Made by a program: the position numbers and the translations under genes. A stretch of DNA of 64,000 bases. It comes from Streptomyces viridiviolaceus (GTDB lineage: Bacteria > Actinomycetota > Actinomycetes > Streptomycetales > Streptomycetaceae). The notes beneath the pieces are model-generated. The model was not told the DNA's origin. It was given only the letters and a program-made list of their open reading frames with translations, and did not search any database. Position 1 is the stretch's first letter. Every line of letters begins with the position of its first letter. The stretch covers positions 60,858 to 124,857 of the forward strand of contig NZ_BMWA01000028.1 of NCBI RefSeq assembly GCF_014650995.1. The letters run 5' to 3'. This document shows, one piece after another, positions 8,385 through 16,431 of this stretch.

Positions 8385-9170
8385 TCACTTCCCGCGCTCC
8401 TCGTGGTGGTGGCCGTCCCCGGCACGGTCGTCGTCCTCGCCCTCGTCCACGATCTCCACGGCCTGGTCCAGGAACCCGGCGAGCAGGACCACCACGGCGC
8501 AGGCGACCTCCATGCCGACGGCGGCGTTCAGCAGCGGGACGGTGCCGCCGGAGGACAGGGTGTTGAACGTGCCGTACGGCAGCAGCGTGTTGGCGAGGAA
8601 GGCGGTGCCGCCGATCAGGCCCGCGACGCCGGTGACGAGGTAGGCCGAGGTGGCGAGCGCGTCGCCGACCTCGTACGCGCCGACCGGACGGACGCGCTCC
8701 AGGGCACGGTAGTCGGCGCCGAGGTACAGCACGTGCAGTGCGGTCGCGGCGACGACACCGCCCTGGAACCCGCCGCCGGGGCTGAGCTGCCCGTGCGCGA
8801 CGACGTACAGGCCGGTCAGCAGGGCTACGGGGAGCACCAGCAGGGCGTAGCGGCGGACGGGCCGGGCGACGTCGGCGGGTTCGGGGTGTGCCCGGTGCTC
8901 GTCACGGGTCTGGCGCAGCAGGACCACGCAGCCCAGCACCGCCGCGAACAGGATGGTCATCTCGCCGAGGGTGTCGAAGGCCCTCTGGTCGAAGTTGACG
9001 GAGGCGACGGTGTTGGCGGTGTGCCGTTCGAGGGAGGCGTGCACGGCCCGGTCGCCGTAGGGGTGCCGGTCGCCGCCGAAGCGCGGCAGCCGCAGGCAGG
9101 CGGCCACGAGCAGGGCGGCGAGGCCGGCGCCTCCCGTGGCCACCAGCCACAGCCGGGTACGGGGGTTCAC
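8385..9170 (-). CDS. Fused MbhE-MrpB (MbhF) antiporter subunit
   Basis: A 261-residue membrane protein combining two parts. The N-terminal about 100 residues hold FDTLGEMTILFAAVLG, as in MbhE or the far C terminus of MrpA. The rest is MrpB, with YVVAHGQLSPGGGFQGGVV and further helices ending in a His/Asp-rich tail. MrpA-type large subunits carry the first part elsewhere, so this split matches membrane-bound hydrogenase-type modules. It overlaps the upstream DUF4040 gene by ATGA. The sequence supports the family firmly; the fusion reading is inference. Confidence 0.85.
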   Translation of the reverse strand: MNPRTRLWLVATGGAGLAALLVAACLRLPRFGGDRHPYGDRAVHASLERHTANTVASVNFDQRAFDTLGEMTILFAAVLGCVVLLRQTRDEHRAHPEPADVARPVRRYALLVLPVALLTGLYVVAHGQLSPGGGFQGGVVAATALHVLYLGADYRALERVRPVGAYEVGDALATSAYLVTGVAGLIGGTAFLANTLLPYGTFNTLSSGGTVPLLNAAVGMEVACAVVVLLAGFLDQAVEIVDEGEDDDRAGDGHHHEERGK

Positions 9171-9430
9171 GGCTCGTTCTCCCTGCGCCGCCGCCCGCGC
9201 CGTTTCACCTTGCGGACCGTCAGCAGGAGCAGCAGCGGGGTCAGGGCGGAGCCCACCGCCAGCTGCGAGAGAGCGACGTCGGGCGCCTGCAGCACGGTGA
9301 ACAGCACGGCCAGGACGACGCCGAGGACGGCCAGGACGAGGGACTGTCGCACGGGGTCGCGGACCGCGACCGCCGCCGTGGCGGACACGGCGACCAGCAG
9401 CAGCGCGACGACGATCACCGCCTCACCCAC
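9167..9430 (-). CDS. DUF4040 / MbhD-like antiporter subunit
   Basis: A small protein of 87 residues with three hydrophobic helices (VVALLLVAVSATAAVAV, LVLAVLGVVLAVLFTVLQ, ALTPLLLLLTV). It contains the DVALSQLAVGSALTPLL stretch found in MbhD and in the C-terminal region of MrpA. A very basic C-terminal end (KVKRRGRRRR) should face the cytoplasm. It overlaps both neighbours by a few bases, so translation is probably coupled through the operon. Confidence 0.85.
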   Translation of the reverse strand: MGEAVIVVALLLVAVSATAAVAVRDPVRQSLVLAVLGVVLAVLFTVLQAPDVALSQLAVGSALTPLLLLLTVRKVKRRGRRRRENEP

Positions 9431-9875
9431 GGCGGGCTCCCGCCATCCCGCCGGACAGCGCCCGGGACGCGAGGAGGTTCCCGCCCACCAGCAGCACCCC
9501 GACGACCAGCAGCTTCAGCAGCGCCCGGCTCGGGCCGACGGCCACGCACAGCGCGAGCACCACGCCGGCCCCGAGGCCCGCGGCCGACCGGGTCAGCGCC
9601 CTGGCGCGCGGCGGGTCACCGGCCAGTTCGCCGGCGAGCAGCCGGGCGAACACGAGGGTGCCGACCGGGCCGAGGAGGGCGAGGACGAGGGCGAGATCGA
9701 CGTAGGCGGGACGGTCGTAGCCCTGGGCGAGGAGCAGCAGGGCCGGACAGGCCAGCGCGGTGGAGAGGTTCTGGGCCACGACCCGGCGGCGCAGCGGCCC
9801 GGTGGCCACGCCCCACACGGTGGCGCCCACGCCCGCGCCGAGGACGGCGGTCGCGGCGAGGATCCAGCCGTTCAC
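9423..9875 (-). CDS. Antiporter subunit MrpF with C-terminal MrpG-like extension
   Basis: A 150-residue membrane protein from a GTG at 9875, which overlaps the stop of the gene above by GTGA. Residues 1-85 are MrpF-like, with DRPAYVDLALVLALLGPVGTLVFARLL (54-80). A separate MrpG gene is missing. The last 60 residues (TRSAAGLGAGVVLALCV ... LLKLLVVGVLLVGGNLLASRAL) have the helix pattern of a shortened MrpG. I read this as an F-G fusion, an inference that a profile search would settle. Confidence 0.75.
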   Translation of the reverse strand: MNGWILAATAVLGAGVGATVWGVATGPLRRRVVAQNLSTALACPALLLLAQGYDRPAYVDLALVLALLGPVGTLVFARLLAGELAGDPPRARALTRSAAGLGAGVVLALCVAVGPSRALLKLLVVGVLLVGGNLLASRALSGGMAGARRG

Positions 9876-10054
9876 CACCCGGCCACCGCCCGTCGGGCCC
9901 CTCGTGCCGCCAGGGCCGCCACACCGGCCACGCCGGCGCCCACCGCGAGTTCGAGCGGGTCGACGACGGTGACGAACACCAGCCACAGCGCTCCGAGGGC
10001 CGCCCACCAGGCGGCCACCTCGACCACGGCGAGGAGTGTCCTACGCCGGTTCAC
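9872..10054 (-). CDS. Small two-helix membrane protein, MrpE/MbhA-like position
   Basis: A 60-residue protein with two membrane helices (LLAVVEVAAWWAALGALWLVFVTV and LAVGAGVAGVAALAA). The chosen GTG at 10054 has GGAGG five to six bases upstream; a longer frame to 10135 does not. It is first in the antiporter operon, where MrpE or MbhA normally sits. It is much shorter than MrpE (about 160 residues), so the functional equivalence is inferred from position. Confidence 0.65.
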   Translation of the reverse strand: MNRRRTLLAVVEVAAWWAALGALWLVFVTVVDPLELAVGAGVAGVAALAARGARRAVAGW

Positions 10055-10306
10055 CCGCCACCTCCACGACCCGTTCGGATGCCCGCTGTGCCGCATTCGC
10101 CCCTGTTCGTATCGCCTTGGCGGCCATCCAAGCACCGCGCGGGCGGTGCCGGGCGGCGGCGCGCGGCGGCCTCCCGGCCGGAGTGCCCCGACGGGGCGAG
10201 GGAAAACGACAGCGCCTCCGGCCGGATCCGCGACCCGTACGGCATCGCCGACGGATGGGCGGGTAACCGCCTTATCGACCGGGGAAGTTGACGACTGGAG
10301 GACCGA

Positions 10307-10846
10307 ATGGCTCGCGCCGCCTCAGGGCCGCGTTCCCTGTTGCGCCCCCGCTCCGCGGGGGCGAAGGACACCGCCGGGCGCGAGCGGCGCCCGCTTCCCC
10401 TGCCCCTGCGACTGCTGGCGATGCTGTGCGCGTTCGCGTTCATGGTGGGGTTCGCGGTCGTGCTGGCACGGCTGACCTTGCACCCCTCCCCCGCCTCCGA
10501 GGCGCTGACGCACACCAACCTGCGGCCCGGCCGCTCCCTGGCGGCCTACCTGGATCAGCCCGCGCTGCGCGACGCCGTCAAGCAGATCGGCGGCAATCTG
10601 CTGCTCGGGGTCCCCTTCGGCGTGCTCGTCCCGGTCGTCGCCCCGGGCACGCGCGGCCTGCTCAGGGTGCTCCTGCTGACCGCGGTCGTCATGCTGATGG
10701 TGGAGTTCGCACAGGGCGCCCTGGTCACGGGGCGCGCCTTCGACGTCGACGACGTCATCCTCAACACCACGGGCGCGTTGATCGGTTACCTGCTCCTGGG
10801 GCGCCGGATGAGCCGCGCGGTGCACGCCCGCAAGCGCCGCGCCTGA
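10307..10846 (+). CDS. VanZ-family membrane protein
   Basis: A 179-residue VanZ-like protein with about four membrane helices. Family features are the NLRPGRSLAAYL segment, KQIGGNLLLGVPFGVLVP (about 89-106) and EFAQGALVTGRAFDVDDVILNTTGALIGYLL (about 130-160), where the FDVDDVILNTTG motif is diagnostic. VanZ homologues influence teicoplanin sensitivity and other surface traits, but the mechanism is unknown. GGAGG stands four bases before the ATG. It runs into the 36-bp palindrome at 10945. Confidence 0.9.
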   Translation: MARAASGPRSLLRPRSAGAKDTAGRERRPLPLPLRLLAMLCAFAFMVGFAVVLARLTLHPSPASEALTHTNLRPGRSLAAYLDQPALRDAVKQIGGNLLLGVPFGVLVPVVAPGTRGLLRVLLLTAVVMLMVEFAQGALVTGRAFDVDDVILNTTGALIGYLLLGRRMSRAVHARKRRA

Positions 10847-10944
10847 GCCGAGGGCTCGGCCGCACCCGGCCGCACGAGGAACCTGCGGACCGTCGTCCCG
10901 ACGGCGAGATCTCCCCGGCGGTCGCCCCGCTCCCCCCAGGGACA

Positions 10945-10980
10945 CCGGACCGCCTGGACGACGTCGTCCAGGCGGTCCGG
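10945..10980. terminator. 36-bp perfect palindrome, likely bidirectional terminator
   Basis: The 18 bases CCGGACCGCCTGGACGAC are followed directly by their exact reverse complement. An RNA would form an 18-bp GC-rich stem with a four-base loop at the centre. It lies 99 bases past the VanZ stop. There is no T-run, which is common for Streptomyces terminators. A protein-binding role is possible but less likely at this length. Confidence 0.7.
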
Positions 10981-11150
10981 ACCGTCGAGCCTCCGGTGAC
11001 TGGCAGCCGGCCCGGCCGCACGCCGGGAGCAGACCCCCGGCTTCTCGGGCCGGTCCGGCGGTGACGGGGACGCCGCTCGACCACCGGGCGGTGGCCTGTG
11101 GCAGCGCCCGGGACAGACAGGCCTTGGCGCACACGAACACCACTCTCAGT

Positions 11151-11172
11151 TATTTCTCTCGCGAGCGAGATA
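11151..11172. promoter_or_regulatory. Imperfect 22-bp palindrome upstream of ctaD, candidate MarR operator
   Basis: The sequence TATTTCTCTCGCGAGCGAGA followed by TA matches its own reverse complement at 18 of 22 positions and is centred on TCGCGA. It lies 74 bases before the ctaD start in an otherwise GC-rich spacer. MarR proteins often bind 16-22 bp palindromes, and a marR gene closes this cluster. Binding is an inference from position and symmetry. Confidence 0.4.
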
Positions 11173-11245
11173 CCATGGTCGAGGTCGGGGCGCCGGCGCA
11201 CACATGCCGCATGCCCGGAAGGCTTCGTACGCATGGAGGATTGCC

Positions 11246-12937
11246 GTGGTCCTGCCCGCTTCGCCATCGCCCGCTTCGTCGCCGCCGGCGTCACCTCCGC
11301 AGGGGCGCCGGACTCCCGGCCGCGCCGTGGTCGGATGGCTGACCACCACGGACCACAAGCGGATCGGGACGCTCTACCTGGTCACCGCGTTCGCCTTCTT
11401 CTGCTTCGGCGGCCTCATGGCGCTCCTCATGCGTGCGGAACTGGCCCGCCCGGGTACGCAACTGATCTCGAACGAGCAGTTCAACCAGGCCTTCACGATG
11501 CACGGCACGGTGATGCTGTTCATGTTCGCGACGCCGGTCTTCTCCGGCTTCGCCAACTGGATCCTGCCCTTGCAGATCGGGGCGCCCGACGTCGCTTTCC
11601 CGCGGCTCAACATGCTCGCCTACTGGCTCTACCTGTTCGGCTCACTCATCGCCGTCGGCGCCTTCCTCACCCCGGGCGGGGCCGCGAGCTTCGGCTGGTC
11701 CGCCTACGCCCCGCTCTCGGACATCGTCCGCTCACCGGGCGCCGGCAACGACATGTGGATCATGGGCCTGACCCTGCAGGGATTCGGGACGATCCTCGGC
11801 GCCGTCAACTTCATCACCACCATCATCTGCATGCGCGCGCCCGGTATGACGATGTTCCGCATGCCGATCTTCACCTGGAACGTGCTGCTCACCAGCGTGC
11901 TGGTCCTGCTGGCCTTCCCGGTCCTCGCAGCCGCCCTGTTCGCGCTCGAGTTCGACCGGAGGTTCGGCGCCCACATATTCGACCCGGCCAACGGCGGCGC
12001 ACTCCTGTGGCAACACCTCTTCTGGTTCTTCGGCCACCCCGAGGTGTACATCCTCGCCTTGCCGTTCTTCGGCATCGTCTCCGAGGTCGTACCGGTGTTC
12101 GCCCGCAAGCCGATGTTCGGCTACACGGGCCTGATCGGCGCCACCATCGCCATCGCGGGTCTGTCCGTGACGGTGTGGGCGCACCACATGTACGCCACCG
12201 GTGCTGTGCTGCTGCCGTTCTTCTCCCTCATGACCTTCATGATCGCGGTCCCGACCGGCGTGAAGTTCTTCAACTGGATCGGCACCATGTGGAAGGGCTC
12301 GCTGTCCTTCGAGACCCCGATGCTGTGGTCCCTGGGCTTCATGGTCACCTTCCTGTTCGGAGGGCTGACCGGCGTCATCCTGGCCTCGCCGCCACTGGAC
12401 TTCCACGTCACCGACTCCTACTTCGTGGTCGCGCACTTCCACTACGTCGTCTTCGGCACCGTGGTGTTCGCGATGTTCGCGGGCTTTCACTTCTGGTGGC
12501 CGAAGTTCACCGGCAAGATGCTCGACGAACGCCTCGGCAGGATCACCTTCTGGACCCTGTTCACCGGATTCCACGGCACCTTCCTCGTCCAGCACTGGCT
12601 GGGCGCCGAGGGCATGCCGCGCCGCTACGCCGACTACCTCGCGGCCGACGGCTTCACCGCCCTGAACACCATCTCGACCATCAGCTCGTTCCTCCTCGGC
12701 ATGTCGATCCTGCCGTTCTTCTACAACGTCTGGAAGACCGCCAAGTACGGCCGGCCGGTCGGCGTCGACGACCCGTGGGGCTGGGGCCGTTCGCTCGAGT
12801 GGGCGACGTCCTGCCCGCCGCCCCGACACAACTTCGTCAAGCTGCCGCGGATCCGCAGCGAGTCACCCGCTTTCGACCTGCACCATCCCGAAATCGCCGC
12901 CCGCGAGTTCTCAGGAGATGTCCATGGACGCCAGTGA
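11246..12937 (+). CDS. ctaD: Cytochrome c oxidase subunit I (aa3 type), orphan copy
   Basis: The heme-copper oxidase catalytic subunit, 563 residues and about 12 helices. It reduces O2 to water and pumps protons. It has the N-terminal WLTTTDHKRIGTLYL, the low-spin heme histidine region MHGTVMLFMFATPVFSG, the CuB/crosslink region WFFGHPEVYILALPFFG, HHMYATG, and heme ligands in DSYFVVAHFHYVVFG. Glu in GHPEV supports the proton-pumping A-type. The GTG at 11246 has GGAGG six bases upstream. No ctaC, ctaE or qcr genes are nearby, so it must pair with subunits encoded elsewhere or substitute for the main copy under some condition. Confidence 0.93.
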   Translation: MVLPASPSPASSPPASPPQGRRTPGRAVVGWLTTTDHKRIGTLYLVTAFAFFCFGGLMALLMRAELARPGTQLISNEQFNQAFTMHGTVMLFMFATPVFSGFANWILPLQIGAPDVAFPRLNMLAYWLYLFGSLIAVGAFLTPGGAASFGWSAYAPLSDIVRSPGAGNDMWIMGLTLQGFGTILGAVNFITTIICMRAPGMTMFRMPIFTWNVLLTSVLVLLAFPVLAAALFALEFDRRFGAHIFDPANGGALLWQHLFWFFGHPEVYILALPFFGIVSEVVPVFARKPMFGYTGLIGATIAIAGLSVTVWAHHMYATGAVLLPFFSLMTFMIAVPTGVKFFNWIGTMWKGSLSFETPMLWSLGFMVTFLFGGLTGVILASPPLDFHVTDSYFVVAHFHYVVFGTVVFAMFAGFHFWWPKFTGKMLDERLGRITFWTLFTGFHGTFLVQHWLGAEGMPRRYADYLAADGFTALNTISTISSFLLGMSILPFFYNVWKTAKYGRPVGVDDPWGWGRSLEWATSCPPPRHNFVKLPRIRSESPAFDLHHPEIAAREFSGDVHGRQ

Positions 12938-13277
12938 CGAAGCAGCTCTCGGGCTGCATCAGATCGAGGGATTCCTCCGCCTGGAGGCCGGCCGCCGCGA
13001 GGCGCACCGCAAGGCCCGGGACTTCGCCCGGGAGCTGCCCGGCTTCACGACCGACCAGCGCATGGTGATCGAGGAGGCCTACGCTCGCGAGGAAGTGGAG
13101 AACTCGCGCCGGGTCGCCGAGCAGATCGCAGAACGCGTCGGCCAGGTGAGGGCTCAGTACGAGGTACGCCACCGCCGCTTCGCCCGGGAGACGGCCGCCG
13201 TGATGGCGGTGATCACGACGGGACTCATCGGTCTCTGCATCGCGGTCATCCTCGGAACAGCGGCCGGCTCCGCCTGA
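12924..13277 (+). CDS. Small protein with coiled coil and C-terminal membrane anchor
   Basis: A 117-residue protein of unknown function. Residues 1-85 are charged and predicted helical (LEAGRRREAHRKAR-like character, then YAREEVENSRRVAEQIAERVGQVRAQYEVRHRR). One membrane helix ends it (AVMAVITTGLIGLCIAVILGTA, about 90-112), so it is a tail-anchored topology. AGGAG lies seven bases before this ATG, while an ATG two codons earlier is too close to it. It overlaps the ctaD stop by 14 bases, which implies cotranslation with oxidase subunit I. It could be an assembly or stability factor; that is a guess from context. Confidence 0.7.
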   Translation: MDASDEAALGLHQIEGFLRLEAGRREAHRKARDFARELPGFTTDQRMVIEEAYAREEVENSRRVAEQIAERVGQVRAQYEVRHRRFARETAAVMAVITTGLIGLCIAVILGTAAGSA

Positions 13278-13294
13278 GGCCGCCCGTCCGCCGG

Positions 13295-13837
13295 TCAGCG
13301 GGCGTCTTGCTCAAGGGAGAGAAGGAGTTTGCGCAGGGCGCCCGCGACCTGCGTGCACTCCTCGGACCCGAGTACGGAAAGGAGTCGGCGTTCCCATCCG
13401 AAGTGCTGCTCCGCCGTGCGGTCGAAACTCGCCCGCCCCTCCTCTGTCAGGCTCACCAGGGTGCTTCTGCCGTCGGCGGGCGAGGGTCGGCGCTCGATCC
13501 ACCCTTCCTCCTCCAGCCGCTTGAGCCGTCCCGTGAGACCGGCCGAGGACACGACCAACGCCCGGCGCAGCTGGCCCGGCGTCAGGGCGTACGGGGCGCC
13601 GCTGCGCCGCAGCGCCTGCAGCAGGTCGAAGTCGCCGACATTCGTGATGGGCATCCCGGCCGAGCGGCGCAGCCGGGCCGCAATCTGCTCATCCAGCAGC
13701 CGGGCCGCGCGCAACAGGCGCGCCACTACTTCACTGGACGAAACGTCGAGCTCAGGCCACTCGCTCCGCCACTCGGCCTGCATCACGTCCACACTGTCGC
13801 CGTCAGCCACGGCGTCGATCTCGTCGTCCTCGCCCAT
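13295..13837 (-). CDS. MarR-family transcriptional regulator
   Basis: A winged-helix regulator of about 180 residues. The DNA-binding region is clear: FDLLQALRRSGAPYALTPGQLRRALVVSSAGLTGRLKRLEEEGWIERRPSPADGRSTLVSLTEEG in sequence, with recognition helix about SSAGLTGRLKRLEEEG and the wing after DGRS. A flexible acidic N terminus precedes it. The start is uncertain: ATG 13837 is used, ATG 13786 also fits, and longer frames lack a ribosome site. It is convergent with the ctaD cluster and may act at the palindrome at 11151. Confidence 0.85.
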   Translation of the reverse strand: MGEDDEIDAVADGDSVDVMQAEWRSEWPELDVSSSEVVARLLRAARLLDEQIAARLRRSAGMPITNVGDFDLLQALRRSGAPYALTPGQLRRALVVSSAGLTGRLKRLEEEGWIERRPSPADGRSTLVSLTEEGRASFDRTAEQHFGWERRLLSVLGSEECTQVAGALRKLLLSLEQDAR

Positions 13838-14063
13838 CGTGCGGCAAGGATATCGGCACGACGACCGATGGCCGGCCGCCTTCGAGACAGACCGGCGCGC
13901 ATCGCCGGCCGCGGCCACCCTGCCGGGGCCACAACCGCGGGGCGGGGCCCGTGGAGCGTCGGGGCCTCGGCACGACGACCACGCGTCTCGTCAGTGGGCC
14001 ACGCTCATCCTTCCCACCGTGCGGGCTGCCGCGCCGTGCCGCGGGCACGGGTCCGCGGCACCC

Positions 14064-14300
14064 CTAGTGCACCGTCCACGTGAACTTGTCCCCGCCCACC
14101 CAGCGGACCACGTCCGGGTCGTCCAGGTCGTGGACCGTGATGCCGAAGGCCGCGGCGGCCTCCAGTACGTCGGTGACGGTCTTGGCCTCACCGACCACCT
14201 GGCCGTCGATCTCCACGATCCGGAACGGCGGCGTGCCCGGCTGCACCCCGAGCACGAGGATCCGCGGACTGCCGATGTGCGGGCTCGCGATTTCGGTCAT
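14064..14300 (-). CDS. Small conserved hypothetical protein
   Basis: A 78-residue protein without recognised domain. The start is the ATG at 14300, beginning MTEIASPHIGSPRILVLGVQ. The sequence has alternating hydrophobic strands (ILVLGVQPGTPPFRIVEIDGQVVGEA) and a C-terminal HDLDDPDVVRWVGGDKFTWTVH. The composition and codon use are normal for the region. The fold looks like a small alpha-beta domain. No function can be assigned. Confidence 0.6.
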   Translation of the reverse strand: MTEIASPHIGSPRILVLGVQPGTPPFRIVEIDGQVVGEAKTVTDVLEAAAAFGITVHDLDDPDVVRWVGGDKFTWTVH

Positions 14301-14404
14301 GCCTAGAGGGTAGGCCGCAACCGGCGGTAGATGCCGTGCGCGCAGGCCACGGACGGGGTCGGGGAACCGCCGTCCCGTGGAGGCCCGGTGGCCGGCCCCC
14401 ACGC

Positions 14405-15214
14405 TCAGGGGCGCCGCCAGTCGTCGCTCTTCAGGTGCGATCCCGCCATCGGCCCCATCCGGAGCATGCCGCCGTCCACGCTCCAGGACGCCCCGGTGAC
14501 GTACGACGCGTCGGGCCCGGCGAGGAAGGCGATCACGGCGGCGACCTCGCGGGCGTCACCGGGCCGCCCGAGCGGCACACCGGGGCGGTGCTCGGTGTGC
14601 GGGTCGGTGTCCTCCTGGCCGGTCATGGGGGTGGCGATCTCGCCGGGCGCGACCGCATTGACCGTGATGCCGTGCTCGGCGAGCTCGATCGCCATGACCT
14701 GGGTGAGCAGGCCGAGGCCGCCCTTGGCCGCACAGTACGGGGCGGCTCCCACCCGCGGCTGGTGTTCGTGGACGGAGGTCACGTTGACGATCCGCCCGCC
14801 GTCGCCCTGCCGGATCATGCGCCGCGCCGCCTTCTGCCCGCACAGGAACGGGCCGGCCAGGTCCACGTCCAGCACGTGGCGCAGGTCGTCGAGTCCCAGG
14901 TCGAGGAAGGGCGTGGCGGTGCCGGTACCGGCGTTGTTGACCAGGACGTCGATCCTGCCGAGCCGCTCGCACAGCTCGTCGACGGTGTCCGCGGCGGCGG
15001 GCAGCCGGGTCAGGTCCACCTGGACGACCTCCGCCCGGCGTCCGAGGGCGCGGACCTCCTCGGCGGTGCGCTCCGCGCCCTCGGCGTCCGTGTGCCAGGT
15101 GATGCCGATGTCCATCCCCGCCTCGGCCAGGCGTACGGCGGTGGCGCGGCCGATCCCGGAGTCGGAGCCGGTGATGACGGCCACCTTGGCGTCGGACGGC
15201 GTGGGAGTGGGCAT
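14405..15214 (-). CDS. SDR-family oxidoreductase
   Basis: A short-chain dehydrogenase/reductase of 269 residues. It has the nucleotide-binding TGSDSGIGRA (15-24), NNAGTGTATPFLD, and the catalytic Tyr-Lys pair in YCAAKGGLG preceded by an IVNVTSVHEHQ strand with the serine. A C-terminal SVDGGMLRMGPM closes the substrate pocket. The fold uses NAD(P)H; the substrate is unknown, though resemblance to 3-oxoacyl-ACP reductase-like and glucose dehydrogenase-like members is typical. GGAG stands five bases before the ATG at 15214. Confidence 0.9.
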   Translation of the reverse strand: MPTPTPSDAKVAVITGSDSGIGRATAVRLAEAGMDIGITWHTDAEGAERTAEEVRALGRRAEVVQVDLTRLPAAADTVDELCERLGRIDVLVNNAGTGTATPFLDLGLDDLRHVLDVDLAGPFLCGQKAARRMIRQGDGGRIVNVTSVHEHQPRVGAAPYCAAKGGLGLLTQVMAIELAEHGITVNAVAPGEIATPMTGQEDTDPHTEHRPGVPLGRPGDAREVAAVIAFLAGPDASYVTGASWSVDGGMLRMGPMAGSHLKSDDWRRP

Positions 15215-15348
15215 GGCGTCTCCTCGTCGGCGCGGGGCGGTGTGACGAGGCATCGCAGTACCCGGGCGCCGTGCGGGCAAACCGCTCGGCCGCCGTGCGG
15301 ACCCCGCGGCCCTGGGGAACCCTGGGAGGTCCGAAGGAGGAGGTGGCG

Positions 15349-16386
15349 ATGGATCCCGTCGAGGCGCTGGACCGGATCGCCTTCCTGCTGGAGCGGTCCC
15401 TGGCGCCCACGTACCGTGTCCGAGCCTTTCGCACCGCTGCCCGGGTGCTGCGTGAACTGCCCGAGGACGAGGTGCGCGAGCGGGCGGAGGCCGGCTCGCT
15501 GGAGACGCTCAAGGGCGTCGGCCCGAAGACGGCGCAGGTGGCGCGCGAGGCGCTGGCCGGTCGGGTGCCCGGTTATCTGGAGAAGCTGGAGGGGGAGGCC
15601 GACACCCCGCTCGCCCGCGGCGGTGAACGGCTGCGGGAGCGGCTGCGCGGCGACTGTCACCTGCACTCCGACTGGTCGGACGGGGGCAGCCCGATCGAGG
15701 AGATGGGCCGGGCGGCCGCCGCGCTCGGGCACGACTGGGCGGTGCTGACCGACCACTCCCCCCGGCTGACGGTGGCGCGCGGCCTGTCGGCCGAGCGGCT
15801 GCGCGAGCAGCTGGACGTGGTGGCGGAGCTCAACGAGACATGGTCGCCGTTCCGGCTGCTCACCGGAATCGAGTGCGACATCCTGGAGGACGGCTCGCTC
15901 GACCAGGACCCCGAGCTGCTGGAGCGGCTGGACGTCGTGGTGGTGTCCGTGCACTCCAAGCTGCGGATGGACGCCCGTTCGATGACCCGCCGCATGGTGG
16001 CCGCCGTACGCAATCCGCACGCGGACGTCCTCGGCCACTGCACCGGGCGGCTGCTGAGCGGCCGGGGGCGGCCGGAGTCGGAGTTCGACGCGGACGCTGT
16101 CTTCGCGGCCTGCGCGGAGTCCGGCACGGCACTGGAGATCAACAGCCGCCCGGAGCGGCTGGACCCGCCCCGGCGGCTGCTGCGCCGGGCGGTGGACGCG
16201 GGCGTGCTGTTCTCGATCGACACCGACGCGCACGCACCGGGGCAGCTGGACTGGCAGATCCACGGCTGCGCACGGGCGGAGGAGTGCGGGGTGCCCGCGG
16301 AGAGGGTGGTGACGACGTGGTCCCGTGAGGAGCTGCTGGCCTGGACCGGGGAGGGTCGTACGCCGTCCGGAGTGGCCGCCCGCTGA
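15349..16386 (+). CDS. HhH-PHP protein, PolX-like without a polymerase domain
   Basis: A 345-residue protein. Residues 1-80 form a PolX-type N-terminal domain with a helix-hairpin-helix (LKGVGPKTAQVA, 54-65). Residues about 100-330 form a PHP metal-dependent phosphoesterase domain with GDCHLHSDWSDGG (101-113), LTDHS (133-137), VVSVHSKL, HCTGRLL and SIDTDAHA. In bacterial PolX these two modules flank a DNA polymerase palm domain, which is missing here. A DNA 3'-end-processing nuclease role is plausible, by analogy only. GGAGG is nine bases before the ATG. Confidence 0.85.
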   Translation: MDPVEALDRIAFLLERSLAPTYRVRAFRTAARVLRELPEDEVRERAEAGSLETLKGVGPKTAQVAREALAGRVPGYLEKLEGEADTPLARGGERLRERLRGDCHLHSDWSDGGSPIEEMGRAAAALGHDWAVLTDHSPRLTVARGLSAERLREQLDVVAELNETWSPFRLLTGIECDILEDGSLDQDPELLERLDVVVVSVHSKLRMDARSMTRRMVAAVRNPHADVLGHCTGRLLSGRGRPESEFDADAVFAACAESGTALEINSRPERLDPPRRLLRRAVDAGVLFSIDTDAHAPGQLDWQIHGCARAEECGVPAERVVTTWSREELLAWTGEGRTPSGVAAR

Positions 16387-16431
16387 CGTGGTACCCGCGT
16401 GGGCGACCTGGCTCGAGGAAGGGAACGGTGC

